From Eretmocerus hayati (Eukaryota > Arthropoda > Insecta > Hymenoptera > Aphelinidae), in NCBI GenBank assembly GCA_029851415.1, contig CM056742.1:80838748-80902747 (forward strand): DNA of 64,000 bases, given 5' to 3'. Of the stretch, positions 1 through 10,800 are shown piece by piece. The notes under the pieces were generated by a model that saw only the letters and a list, made by a program, of their open reading frames with translations, was not told the DNA's origin and ran no database searches. Position numbers and translations under genes: made by a program. The stretch's first letter is position 1. Every line of letters begins with the position of its first letter.

Positions 1-1128
1 TGGGCCGAAAAAGGGCTTTTTTTCGAAAATCGATACGCTCTAGCGTGGAAATGTTGTGTTGGTACATATAGATGTGAAAAAAATTTTGCTGGACGCTGAG
101 AAATGAGGTTTTAGGTCCCAGCGAGAGCCATCAAGGTTTAATTAAGATTAACGCAGGTTTAAATGGGAATGTGGCTAATCCGGCACTTTTTTCTCCCTAA
201 CTTTGCTCGCATTTCTGGTGCATCCAAGCATTTTCCAACGTACTTGAGCTCATTCCAAAGCTTGTTCCAAGACCTACCAAATGAGCTGGAGTACGTCCAA
301 TTTCGACTAACCCGAGCCAAACTATCTGAATTTTTCCAAAGAGTGATCATAATTAAAAATCCCAAAAATAGGGCGATTCTCCCTTCGAACTCTGCTTGTA
401 TGTCTGGTGCATCTGAACATTTTTCATCGTACTTCAGCTCATTTTGAAGCTTGTTCCAAAACCTACAGAACGAGCTGAGGTACGTCCAATTTTGACTAAT
501 CCAAACAAATTTATCTCAATTTTTCTAAAGAGGGATTAGTTTTGAAAAATCCGAAAATAAGCGATTTTCCCCTCCCGCCTCACTCCATTCAAAACTCGAA
601 ATGGAAAAGTTAAGATAGGTTGGCTCGGGTTAGTCGAAATTGGACGTACTTTAGCTCATTTTGTAGGTTTTGGAACAAGCTTCAAAATGAAGTCAAGGAC
701 GTTGGAAAATGTTCAGATGCACCAGAAATACAAGCAAAGTTTGAAGGGAGAATCGCCCTATTTTTGGGATTTTTAATAATGATCACTCTTTGGAAAAATT
801 GAGATAGTTTGGCTCGGGTTACTCGAAATTGGACGTACTTTGACTCATTTTGTAGGTCTTAGAACAAGCTTTGAAATGAGCTAAAGTACGTTGAAAAATG
901 CTTGGATGCGCCAGAAATGCGAGCAAAGTTAAGGAGAAAAAAGTGCCGGATTAGGCACATTCCCATTTAAACCTGCATTAATCGTAATAAAAGCCTGATG
1001 GCCCTTGCTGGGACCTAAAATCTCATTTCTCAGCGTCCAGCAAATTTTTTCCACATCTCTATGTACAAACACAACATTTCCACGCTAGAGCGTATCGATT
1101 TTCGAAAAGAGCCTCTTTTCGGCCCACC
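1..1128. mobile_element. Foldback element with ~550-bp arms, left end at window edge
   Basis: The first ~560 bases are the reverse complement of ~570-1128, imperfectly but over the whole length. The outer ends match closely: TGGGCCGAAAAAGG at 1 against CCTCTTTTCGGCCCA at the right. Each arm also contains an internal direct duplication (about 190-330 and 400-520, both with the GCTTGTTCCAA motif). There is no transposase. Reading frames here mirror each other across the palindrome and are shadows. The terminal AGGG implied by the right end would lie just outside the window, so the left target site cannot be judged. The element family is unknown. Confidence 0.85.
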
Positions 1129-1289
1129 CTAATGTCAAGTAATTTTCTTAGCCAAATCCAAACGTGCCACGAATGTCAAAGGTTGAGAGATAATGATTTC
1201 AACTATTGAGAGTCATGAGATCATTGGAGAATATGTCGAGTCATTGATTTGCAGAATGTGAGTGTGAAACACATTGAAAACAATTTATC

Positions 1290-1510
1290 ACATTGCGATT
1301 CGAGTATCTCTGTGATTTCAACTGTACTTGAGTCACTCATCATCTCTCCCATTTATCAAATATGTATTGGAATAAGTAATGTACTTAGACCAATGAGAAG
1401 GAAATGAAAGCGAGAATATTAAATTCAGTATTATTCAAAAGTCAGTAGAGATGGTAAGTGACTCAAGTTGAGTCAAAACTACGGAGATACTTAAGTCCTC
1501 GAATTCGTTA
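1290..1510. repeat. Small imperfect foldback
   Basis: The segment around 1296-1355 (GAGTATCTCTGTGATTTCAAC and following) is roughly the inverse of 1450-1506. The arms are diverged and no target duplication is visible. It lies between the 1-1128 foldback and the 1603-1824 hairpin. Confidence 0.55.
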
Positions 1511-1602
1511 TACTCCCCTCATGCCCGACTTGTATTCATCGTGTGTATCCTCACATGAAAACTAATACATATTTAGATTGTTTGACATATCAAGAATCTT
1601 TC

Positions 1603-1824
1603 ATAGTCCGGTCTCTGGCAACCCTTTCGTATGTCCGTAAAATGCAACTTCCAACTGATCTTACACAAAAACTATTCATCGAGAAGTGCCCACCTCACTC
1701 TTGTTTCAATCAATACATTCATAGATTCGAATAAGACTTAGGTGGGCACTTTCTCCCGTGTGTAGCCTGAGATAGGCAGTGATGGTGACGGACATACGAA
1801 AGGGTACCCGGAGACTGGACTATC
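1603..1824. mobile_element. MITE-like hairpin, 222 bp
   Basis: The outer arms (about 1603-1643 and 1784-1824) pair as ATAGTCCGGTCTCTGGCAAC against its near complement. Inner arms GAAGTGCCCACCT and AGGTGGGCACTTTC pair again. This is a non-coding foldback; the 63-residue frame across it is a shadow. Confidence 0.75.
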
Positions 1825-2190
1825 AGCCGTTGTCACAAAAATTACCAAGAATATCTGCGCGATGTCAAAAAGACGAGTGACATGCACATGAATTGATGTA
1901 GAAACTCCCCCGCTCGAACATCCGTCTCAATTCGGACCATCGTCTTAACATGTTATAGTGCGTCGATATCATCACCTTTCCCGTCACTATTCTGAGGGTA
2001 GAATGGATGATTGAGAATGTTGGAACAGAATCCCATCGTATGACCCAAAACCACATAAATCTGTACATTTTTCAATGAAAACCGATTTTCGAGACTCGAT
2101 GATCGTTTTTCTCAAACTCGGCCTCATATCTTACGACAAAAATTTTTTTGTCAACGTATTTTGACATGTATTTGAATATCCCGTTGGAAT

Positions 2191-2560
2191 CTCAGGAGTT
2201 ACTTTCAGTCGCATTTAAAGTTGGTTCAGCCCAACCGTGGGGCCCGGGGCCCGTGCCAGGCTCACAACGGACGCAAAGTACTTGCCGAGGCCCTCGCTCG
2301 TGAGTGAGTGAGGGCGGGCGCGATTCGCGCATATAATTTTGCACTTGTGCACTCATCTGCCGTGTCGGGGATGGAAAGTGGTAACAGCCGGTGCCCGCAA
2401 GCACCGTGCTGCATCCATATCACACCCCCAGCAGCCGTGCACGCGATGGACAGTGCACTTGTTGCAATCATCGCAATCATGCACTCCACACCCGTATGCA
2501 ACATACACACTGCGCGCTCATCATCAGAACCGGGTGGCTGCCCGGATGGCAAATGGCTCC
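2191..2560. other. CpG-rich island without a recognisable gene
   Basis: GC and CpG content are clearly higher here than in the flanks. Three overlapping frames of 96-111 residues occur on both strands, as expected of GC-rich non-coding DNA with few stops, and none shows a domain. A TATA-like CATATAATT sits at about 2330. It could be a promoter region or a GC-rich repeat. Confidence 0.35.
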
Positions 2561-4585
2561 AAAATATTGATACTTGCTCTCAGACTAGGAAACACTTTAG
2601 TTACATGTTTTCCAATGGAGTGGCTTCAGACGTTGAATAAAAGCCAGATTGACCATGAGAACGTGTTCAGATGATCATTTTGAGACAAAAAACCATGTTT
2701 GTATACCTATTTTAGCCGCTTATCTCATTTGTGAGCTAGAATGAGTGGAATCCCACTCACTCTCGCCTGCGTCCAAATAGACAAGATAATGCCCATTCTC
2801 GACTCGTAAAATAGAACCTCCTGCTAGCATCTAGCTCGAGGCTCGCCTCCGGAAGATTCCACACATATTTGGGGGTACATGGGGGAGTGACCCCAAACTG
2901 ATTGGTGTACATTAGGTCAGATGGAAGCATATGCGAGCTATACCTTTGATGTCATTTTGAGCAAAAAGTCAAAAAAAGGTGATCTAAATTGGCTGAATAA
3001 AATCGGCAGTTCAATATCCCACCCAGGTTATTGTTCTTATTGGTAGTACTTGTATCGGAGAATATAGTCGCACAGGTTCGGGGTCGAAGGAAAGATAATG
3101 ATTTTTTTAAATTGAGCTCAAAGTTTGCCATTTTCATGAATTTGCTCAGCTTGTAATCACTGTAACTCCTATAGAAAGTACAATAATCGACTTTTACCAG
3201 TGGTCAAATTGTAGGTTTTCTCAAGAACTTCGAACTGACCACTTGTAAAAGTCGATTATCACATGTCTAGTGGGAGCTGCATCACTTTGGAGCAAGCTCA
3301 AAAATCGCTAAGATGTGCTCTCAGCAAATAGCTTCTAGAAATTGCTAGGCTCAAGTATTGACCATGGACAATTTTTCTCTTAACATCACTAGTCTTAAGA
3401 AAGGAAATTCCTTGGTACGTCCAAAAATGTTGATCCTAGTCGGAGTTATGATTTCCCAGAGATAGGCTAAAAAGGGGCCCAGAAAGGACCTCTCATAGGC
3501 TCCAGGGCCCACGGGGGCCTTAGAAAAATTCCAAAAAAAAATTGCGTACTATATCAATATAGTACTAATGGAAGAGAATTTTTATGGATTTTACCAGACC
3601 CCCCTGGTGCAGGCATTCATTCAAATGCTCCGAAATGGCCCTTATATATAGTTATATATACTCGTGTTCCTGATCGTATGCAGTGGAAGTACGAAGACTG
3701 GAGGCAATAGCGAGTTGCGCAGAGCCTCCACGCTTACTTATGCTTGCCATGAGTGCGACTGAAATGGAATATGCATTTGGTGGAGGCAAGAAAACTGTGC
3801 TGTAGCCATAATCGAGTGGATATCTGCCGTGAATTCCGTATCCTGCTAGCGATTTGCTGCCTTGCGCTCGTACGTATATTCCATAATTCACCACGGCCAC
3901 CATAGGGCGATGTTAATTTTCCGGGCATTTTGAGAGCCGATCAGAATTAATGATGCCGACAAGGGGGAAATAGCTAACAAGCGATACTGCCTTGCTCGCT
4001 AACGCTCGCTCGGCTTCACTTTATGAGGTAAAATCAATAGTTTTGCGACATAAAATTGATTTCTATTATGTTCTGCAACTATTAAAACTATCAGTCGATA
4101 TAAAATTTTTGACTATGATAATAATGAAAGTTCCGAGTTTTCTTTAAGAATTTTTCGATATTATGAAGATACTCTTCTTAGTAGTTTTTTGACTAAAATT
4201 TCTAGTTGTTCTTCAGTTAAGGTGGCTGCAGTACTTTTTAATAAAACGTTTGTTTTAAGCGCAAATGGGCATGAACTATACTTGATTTTAACATCAGACA
4301 TATTAAACCATTTGCGAATATATGGAGTCAATCACTAAAATCGTGAGCAAATTGACTTCAAAAGTTGTTTTTGACTTACACGTAACCTTATGGGTCAGAT
4401 GCGTTAAGATGAGCTCACGCGGTAACTATTCGTATGATTCTTGTTTTGACTAAGGAAACGGATCCTTAGCCATTTCCTAAAAATTGATACCAGGAAAATC
4501 ATGAATGAATCATTATAATTTCTAAAAAATGAAAGTGGAAGTAAAAAAGTAGCGTTGCAGCCAATGCTTGCGATGTGAGTAAGTA
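2561..4585. other. Gene-poor stretch
   Basis: No supported gene. It contains one hairpin (see 3183-3261). A minus-strand frame of 83 residues at 3652-3903 is rich in Tyr and Gly but lacks homology cues, splice context and a domain, so I do not call it. Confidence 0.5.
3183..3261. repeat. Perfect-stem hairpin
   Basis: ATAATCGACTTTTACCAGTG near 3183 and its inverse CACTTGTAAAAGTCGATTAT near 3242 form a ~25-bp stem with a ~30-base loop. It may be the remnant of a small foldback element. Confidence 0.65.
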
Positions 4586-4587
4586 TA

Positions 4588-5425
4588 GAGGAGAGTGGGG
4601 CAAAATTGGACGGATTTTACAGTGAGGCTATCTGATGATACTTGGGACTAGGCGCGCTATGGGACTTTGAAGTTCAACTATTGAATAGATTTTAAAAAAA
4701 TTTTCAGTCCTAGGTCTCAGCGTTCATACTTTTTCTTGAAGTTGAAAAAAAAAATCTGTCCAAATTCATCCCGAACTGGGGGGCTCTTTTGACAAGTTTT
4801 GGGGGCAAATTTGGACAGCCTTCCAAAATTGAGGTATACGGCACTATTCCCTACCTATTAAAATCGCATTTGCCCATCAAAACACGTGGTAATAACTCAA
4901 AATCAATAGAGAAACCCCCTGAGACTTTTACATCCTCCCATAGCCCGAGCAAGCGAGCCGTTTTTGTGTTATTCTTCAGCATTATCGAGATAGGCGCTTC
5001 ACTGGTGTAATATCGTCTTCAGCAATCAGTAATCGACTCGTAGCTTCTAAGAGTCGACTTTTCTTTCTTTTTTTTCATACTGGAGGTATCCATACTCGCC
5101 CCTACGTCAACGATCCCCTTGATAGTGTGGAACATTCAAGGCAATGTCACCGAATGCGAGAGTGAAAATGCGAAAATCGAGGGCTATGTTGGAACACGTT
5201 GAAAGCAACTTCTGACTCCTGAGACGGCCATGGGACATCGTAACTTCATTTCCTCACCCATTTTCAATAAACTAACTCATCTCCAACCTCCCACGCTTGA
5301 AAAGATCCGCACAGATGCACACGCGCCTCGATACGCGCAGTTATCCTCGATAAACATGGACAGGCAATCGGTCGACCGATTTTAGATGGGATTTAGCATT
5401 GTCCAATTTCGCCCCCACCAATTCG
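4588..5425. mobile_element. Non-autonomous TIR element
   Basis: The left end reads TA then GAGGAGAGTGGGGCAAAATT. The segment at 5401-5418 (GTCCAATTTCGCCCCCAC) is the inverse of its GTGGGG..AAATTGGAC part. The left terminus resembles that of the element at 37176, which suggests one family of ends. The interior has no transposase. The right boundary is uncertain because similarity stops after the GTGGGG core. Confidence 0.5.
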
Positions 5426-5840
5426 TCCCAAAATGCCCTTAGGTATTTTTTTCGCAGAATTGTGATCATTTGGGCTCAAGTGTACCGATTTTGGCCCACG
5501 ACGGCTCAAAATCTTCGTTATGTAATATAGTTTTTGATCCCTAAACGGCGATTAAGCTCGTCCACTGAAGTTCTTAATCAATGTCAATTCAATCAATTCA
5601 ATTCAATTTCAATCAATTATCTCAACAAAATATTATGAAAAGAAATTTTTGTGGGAAAAAAAGGAAAAAGATGATGAGATAACTCAAAGATAACCAAAAG
5701 ATAAGAAGATGACCCAAAGATAACGTTTAGATAAGAAGATAATCTAAAGATACTTTCCAGATAGTCTTAGATGATAAAATAGTTGGAGATATACAGTAAG
5801 TATTCAGATACACGCGTCAACATTCATCATAAAAGTCACT

Positions 5841-6292
5841 AGAGGGAGCTAAAGGTATATATACAAAGTTAAAGCGTGGAGAAAGGTGTCTGTTCCGACC
5901 CATCGAAGGTTGAAGTCAATGCCGCTCCTGGTGATCAAGAGGTACTCCAAGAGCCAACCTCCAGGAGCTATGAGGTCAATTGAGTTATCACGAAGGAGTT
6001 AAACGTAAGTAATTACTCATAAAACATTTAAATATATAAATATTTAGACATATAATTTTAATATATAGAGGGAGTTAAAAATATATATACAATGTTAAAG
6101 CATGGAGAAAGGTCAGTCTGTTTCAACCCATTGAAGGGTGAAGTCGATGCCGCTCCTGGTGATCAAGAAGTACTCCAAGAGCCAACCCCCAGGAGCTATG
6201 AGGTCAATCGAGATATCACGAAGGAATTAAACGTAAGTAATTATTTATAAAACATTTCAAAAACAGATATTCAAACAAATAATTTAAATAGT
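5841..6292 (+). repeat. 226-bp direct tandem duplication with exon-like 3' ends
   Basis: The copies start at 5841 and 6067, each with AGAGGGAG, a TATATATACAA run, then GATGCCGCTCCTGGTGATCA. Each ends in AAAC followed by a consensus donor GTAAGTAA (donors at 6005 and 6233). In one frame the second copy is open for about 35 codons, where the first has a stop just before the equivalent point. That frame does not join in phase to the exon at 6383, so these may be duplicated untranslated first exons. Confidence 0.5.
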
Positions 6293-6382
6293 ATATACCA
6301 TTTATCCATCCCTATCTATCTATATTGATTTATTTATTATATTTCTGAATAACAATGTAACTTTCATTTGGATTGATTTCAG

Positions 6383-6879
6383 CATATACCATAATGTACA
6401 TCCTGCATCCTGCCAACTGTAATGAGAGGATGGAAGAGAAGAATGCAACCTCTAAAACTATCAAGAAACATTTTGGGAAGCAGTTCTGGTAAGTTATCTT
6501 TAGAATTTTTTAAATGTTTAATGAACATTAGTATACTCGATTTTGTTAGAACATTGACAAAATCGCATTAATTGTTCTAATAAATGCTTTACCACTCACC
6601 CCCCCCCCCTCTTTCATAATTTCATAAGATAAATTTACACATAAATACACACACGCATTCACACACGCAATCCCTCACATGTATATATATACACGTTTTC
6701 ACACAAATTCCAATTATTTTATGGTAGAGGAATAGTCTGCAAAATTACATTTTCCATTCCACAGGGCCATTAAGGACGAATGGAAATGTATCTCGTTAGT
6801 CCATGGGATAACTAACTCAGCGAGAAATCAAGAAGCAAAATTGGGATGTCATCATTGTGGATTAAAGGACGGATTCCAG
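6383..6879 (+). CDS. Two candidate exons of an unrecognised small protein
   Basis: Exon 6383-6488 follows ATTGATTTCAG and ends at a consensus donor (G|GTAAGT). Exon 6765-6879 follows CCATTCCACAG and ends CCAG|GTGATT. They join in phase through a split Trp codon (TG|G) and give 70 residues from the ATG at 6394, without a stop. The second exon includes Cys-His-His-Cys-Gly, possibly half of a zinc site. Reading through the last donor gives a stop within three codons, so the protein either ends there or continues elsewhere. The preserved phase is the main support. I do not recognise the family. Confidence 0.4.
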
Positions 6880-7325
6880 GTGATTTAAAATAATTTAAAA
6901 TCATTCAATTTAGGTAATAACATATTTATTTTTATACTGTTTCTATAAAATTATGAAATTTACTATAAATTGTAAAATAAGAATATGTATACTGGATGAC
7001 TTAATAAAATTCAACAGAGACGGGACATTTGCCCGTCTCTCCCCTCTCGTCTCCTTTCATTTCATAGGTTTAATTAGAATAAGTTTTACAAAATTTACAA
7101 TGACTTAACAACAACGATATAATTATTTTCAAATTGTGGTTCGACATAATTCAAATTAATTACATTTCAATTCCGACGATTTTAATTAATTGCAAAATCA
7201 TAAATAATTTCAAATCACGACCACGACGATAGGACAGAAATTTCAAGAATGAGTAAATTTAACTTTAGAATTTTTGCCAATAATAAATCGACGTGACTCC
7301 AACATACGAAGAATCCAATACTTGA

Positions 7326-7553
7326 CTATCGCCTGCGGTAGGGTGCCTCACAAAAGTGCTGAGGTAATGTCAAGGATTCGGTGTTCTTATTAGCTGACTG
7401 ACGGATCCCATCAAAGAATTTCCGCCCAATCGAGTCCCTACATATCTGAGTCATTCTACACAGAACCCTTGAAGGTCCCCTGTTAGTAAATGACTCATCC
7501 ATAGATTTGTACATTCTCTTGGAATCGTGAAATTCTGGGCTACGAACGCACAT
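7326..7553 (-). CDS. Unrecognised 75-residue frame, copy 1
   Basis: The frame begins with the ATG of MCVRSPEF and ends PYRRR then a stop. It is basic and rich in Arg, Ser and Cys, with no signal peptide or membrane segment. A splice acceptor could lie just upstream on the minus strand (AATGCAG or GTCAG before the ATG), so this may be the last exon of a longer gene. The copy at 8854-9081 encodes the same protein, and the one base difference I see (TCG/TCA, Ser) is silent. The function is unknown. Against it being a gene: the identity reaches beyond the frame on both sides. Confidence 0.4.
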   Translation of the reverse strand: MCVRSPEFHDSKRMYKSMDESFTNRGPSRVLCRMTQICRDSIGRKFFDGIRQSANKNTESLTLPQHFCEAPYRRR

Positions 7554-7850
7554 ACTCTGACTGCATTATCCATCGAGCAATAATTGAACAAAATAGAAAA
7601 AAATTCTCCTGATAATAACTTTTAGAAGATTTTGCAATCAATTAAAATCGTCATTAGAGACCAAAGTTTTCCTGTTTTTTTCAATACACTCACCAAAATG
7701 GAATAAGAGTAATGATAAACTTTTTAGTAACTATTGTTGCAAAATGGATTTTACACTAAAGAACACTAACAGTGTTCATACAACACCATTGATGATTCAA
7801 AACAAACAAAAAATCACATCAATCATAATTAAAACACTTCAATTCACACT

Positions 7851-8378
7851 GATGAGAACGTTGCGGTGACTCGCCTAGGCCATGGCTCAAGAGTGATTAA
7901 CTCCGCTGAGAGCGACCGAAGCGAAAAATCCAATACAAATTCATCAACACCACACTCATCACATACATAGGCTTTAATGCAATCAACTGATCACACATAG
8001 CACTATTGAAACACTCACTTTACATTGATGAGAACGTTGCGGTGACTCGCCTAGGCCATGGCTCAAGAGTGATTAACTCCGCTGAGAGCGACCGAAGCGA
8101 AAAATCCAATACAAACTCTTCAACACCACACTCATCACATGAATGAGCTTCGATGCAATCAACTAATCACACATAGCACTATTGAAAAACTCACTTCACA
8201 CTGATGATAACGTTGCGGTATCTCGCCTAGGCCATGGCTCAAGAGTTATTAACTCCGCTGAGAGCGACCGGAGCGAAAAATCCAATACTGATTCATCAAC
8301 ACTTGACACACAACATGATAAGACACTCAAATCAATATAACAAACAATCTAACAATTTCCATATTGCAACAATAGAAG
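7851..8378. repeat. 176-bp minisatellite, three units
   Basis: The units start at 7851, 8027 and 8203. Each contains AACGTTGCGGTGACTCGCCT, AGGCCATGGCTCAAGAGTGA and CCGCTGAGAGCGACCG, separated by AT-rich spacer. The same unit occurs at 9377 and 9553. The GC-rich part is better conserved than the spacer. Confidence 0.85.
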
Positions 8379-8853
8379 TTTTATTCAAATGCAATAATAT
8401 AATCGTTTCAAATGATTATCAGATCTTTCAATAAGTATTCAATACAAAGTTGAAAAGATATTCAATATTCAACTAATTCCATAGTAAAATCACTCGATTA
8501 TTTCAGAAAAAATTATATATATCGAACCATCTAATGAATTCCAAACGAGACGAACATTTGTCCATCTCATCCCTTCCATATCCTTTCATTTTATAGGTTT
8601 AATTAAGATGAGTTCTACAGAATTTCAATATGATTCAAAAACGTTGATAAGATACTTTTCATTGCAGTTCAATCAAATTCAAATCATTTCTGTTTCAACT
8701 CCGACGATTTCAATTAATTGCAAAATCATAAATAATTTCAAATCACGACCACGACGATAGGACAGAAATTTCAAGAATGAGTAAATTTAACTTTAGAATT
8801 TTTGCCAATAATAAATCGACGTGACTCCAACATACGAAGAATCTAATACTTGA

Positions 8854-9081
8854 CTATCGCCTGCGGTAGGGTGCCTCACAAAAGTGCTGAGGTAATGTCA
8901 AGGATTCGGTGTTCTTATTAGCTGACTGACGGATCCCATCAAAGAATTTCCGCCCAATTGAGTCCCTACATATCTGAGTCATTCTACACAGAACCCTTGA
9001 AGGTCCCCTGTTAGTAAATGACTCATCCATAGATTTGTACATTCTCTTGGAATCGTGAAATTCTGGGCTACGAACGCACAT
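8854..9081 (-). CDS. Unrecognised 75-residue frame, copy 2
   Basis: It is identical in protein sequence to the frame at 7326-7553 and sits at the same place in the second tandem block. The near-identity of this segment contrasts with the diverged DNA on either side of the core. Either recent gene conversion or selection could explain this. Confidence 0.4.
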   Translation of the reverse strand: MCVRSPEFHDSKRMYKSMDESFTNRGPSRVLCRMTQICRDSIGRKFFDGIRQSANKNTESLTLPQHFCEAPYRRR

Positions 9082-9376
9082 ACTCTGACTGCATCATCCA
9101 TCGAGCAATAATTGAACAAAATAGAAAAAAATTCTCCTGATAATAACTTTTAGAAGATTTTGCAATCAATTAAAATCGTCATTAGAGACCAAAGTTTTCC
9201 TGTTTTTTTCAATACACTCATTAAAATGGAATAACAAATGATAATAAACTTTTTAGTAACTATTGTTGCCAAATGGAATTTACACTGAAGAACACTGACA
9301 GTCCCTCATACAACACCATTGGTGATTTAGAACACACAAGAAAACACATCACAATTAAGACACTTCAATCTACATT

Positions 9377-9728
9377 GATGAGAACGTTGCGGTGACTCGC
9401 CTAGGCCATGGCTGAAGAATGTTCAACTCCGCTGAGAGGGACCGAAGCGAAGAATCCAATACAAACTCATCAACACTACACTCATCACATATATAGGCTT
9501 TAATGCAATCAACTGATCACACAAAGCACTATTGAAACACTAACTTTACACTGATGATAACGTTGCGGTAACTCGCCTAGGCCATGGCTCAAGAGTTATA
9601 TTAACTCCGCTGAGAGCGACCGAAGCGAAAAATCCAAAACTAATTCATCAACACTCCACACACAACATGATAAGACACTCAAATCAATATAACAAACAAT
9701 CTAACAATTTCCATATTGCAACAATAGG
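9377..9728. repeat. 176-bp minisatellite, two units
   Basis: The units start at 9377 and 9553 and are the same family as at 7851-8378. The second copy carries small indels (AAGAGTTATATTAACTCC). Confidence 0.8.
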
Positions 9729-9840
9729 AATTTATTGATTCAAATTCATTAATAAAATCTTTCTAAATAATTATCAAATCTTCTAAGGAGTACCCAATGC
9801 ATAGTTGAAAAAATATTCAATAATCAACTTTTTTCAAGGT

Positions 9841-10104
9841 AAATCACTCAAGTGTTTCAGAAAATTCATGTAAATTAAATAACGATTGAGTAATACCATC
9901 TCTAAAAAATTACAAAGTACATAAAAAATTATTTACTTCAATTTAATACACCAAGAAAATGAAAATGTATAAAAAAATCACTCGGAAAAGTAAAAACAAC
10001 CGAAAAAAAGTAGAAATAATCAAAAAACGACTCATTAACTCAAGAATAATCATAAAATAATCAAAAAATAAAAAGATGATCAAAAGATAACAATAAGATA
10101 AAAA
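9841..10104. other. AT-rich spacer
   Basis: Low-complexity A-rich DNA with short AAAAAT and GATCAAAAGAT runs. No gene is visible. Confidence 0.6.
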
Positions 10105-10250
10105 TATAACTTTAAGATGATCATAGATGATCTTAGATGATCTCAGATGATCTTAGATGATCTTAGATAATCTTAGATGATCTCAGATGATCTTAGATGA
10201 TCTTAGATAATCTTAGATGATCTCAGATGATCTTAGATGATCTTAGATAA
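10105..10250. repeat. AGATGATCTT microsatellite-like tandem array
   Basis: Ten-base units AGATGATCTT, AGATGATCTC and AGATAATCTT follow one another in a ~60-bp higher-order pattern. Confidence 0.9.
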
Positions 10251-10285
10251 ATTAGTACTTAGACACTCGCGACACATAAGGTCTA

Positions 10286-10800
10286 TTGTCGCTCTCACAA
10301 CACCAACTCATATTTTTTCCCGTCAAGTTCGCAACCCTGCTTACGATTTTACGTTGGCAGCCCTGCTCGGGGGGATCCGGACGGACGGGATTTTGCCCGC
10401 GGCTCAATTATTGTAATATTCCATACTGTAGCTACTTGGCTTATAACTGTACGTACCTGCTCTTACCTGTCAATACTTGCAGTAGTAATTCCTGCTACCT
10501 ACACAGTACGGAATGGGTTGGTGATGGATTTTGGAGAGCCGCTCCAAATGCACGCAACAGTAGTCGCCAGTATGTGACGGTTACTGAACAAGTACGTGAC
10601 GGATTCTGGAGCCCTTGCTCAGCGAGCCGCATGACAGTAAATTCGTGTATGTGCCAAGTACGGATCGAGTACGTGACGGACTCTGAGAGCTGGTCACGGG
10701 GTACCATGAGGCAGTAGTTGCCAGTACGTAACAGGAACGGGACAAGTATGTGACGGACTCCGTGAGCGCAGCTGGTCTGATTCAACGTACCTTGAATGAC
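10286..10800. repeat. Dispersed GTACGTGACGGA repeats in a GC-richer patch
   Basis: Variants of AGTACGTGACGGATTCTGGAG recur about every 80-90 bases (near 10570, 10593, 10668 and 10745). A plus frame of 143 residues and a minus frame of 96 cover the patch, but both consist of repeat translation. I read it as a decayed minisatellite. Confidence 0.45.

Larger units (their letters stand above)
7012..8500. repeat. Tandem block copy 1 (unit ~1.53 kb)
   Basis: This block is repeated at an offset of 1526-1528 bp. It holds a short GAGACGG palindrome region, a conserved ~510-bp core (7180-7690) with a minus-strand reading frame, and three 176-bp minisatellite units starting at 7851, 8027 and 8203. Outside the core the two copies have diverged clearly. 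Confidence 0.85.
8537..9840. repeat. Tandem block copy 2
   Basis: Second copy of the 7012 block. The core is at 8708-9218 and is followed by two minisatellite units starting at 9377 and 9553. One unit has been lost here, or one gained in copy 1. Confidence 0.85.

Noticed and set aside
2262..2674. Overlapping 96-111-residue frames
   Set aside because: They are open on both strands because of high GC. No motif and no consistent codon signal.
7851..9728. Regular direct repeats considered as a CRISPR array
   Set aside because: The units are 176 bp, the spacers are homologous to each other, and the context is eukaryotic.
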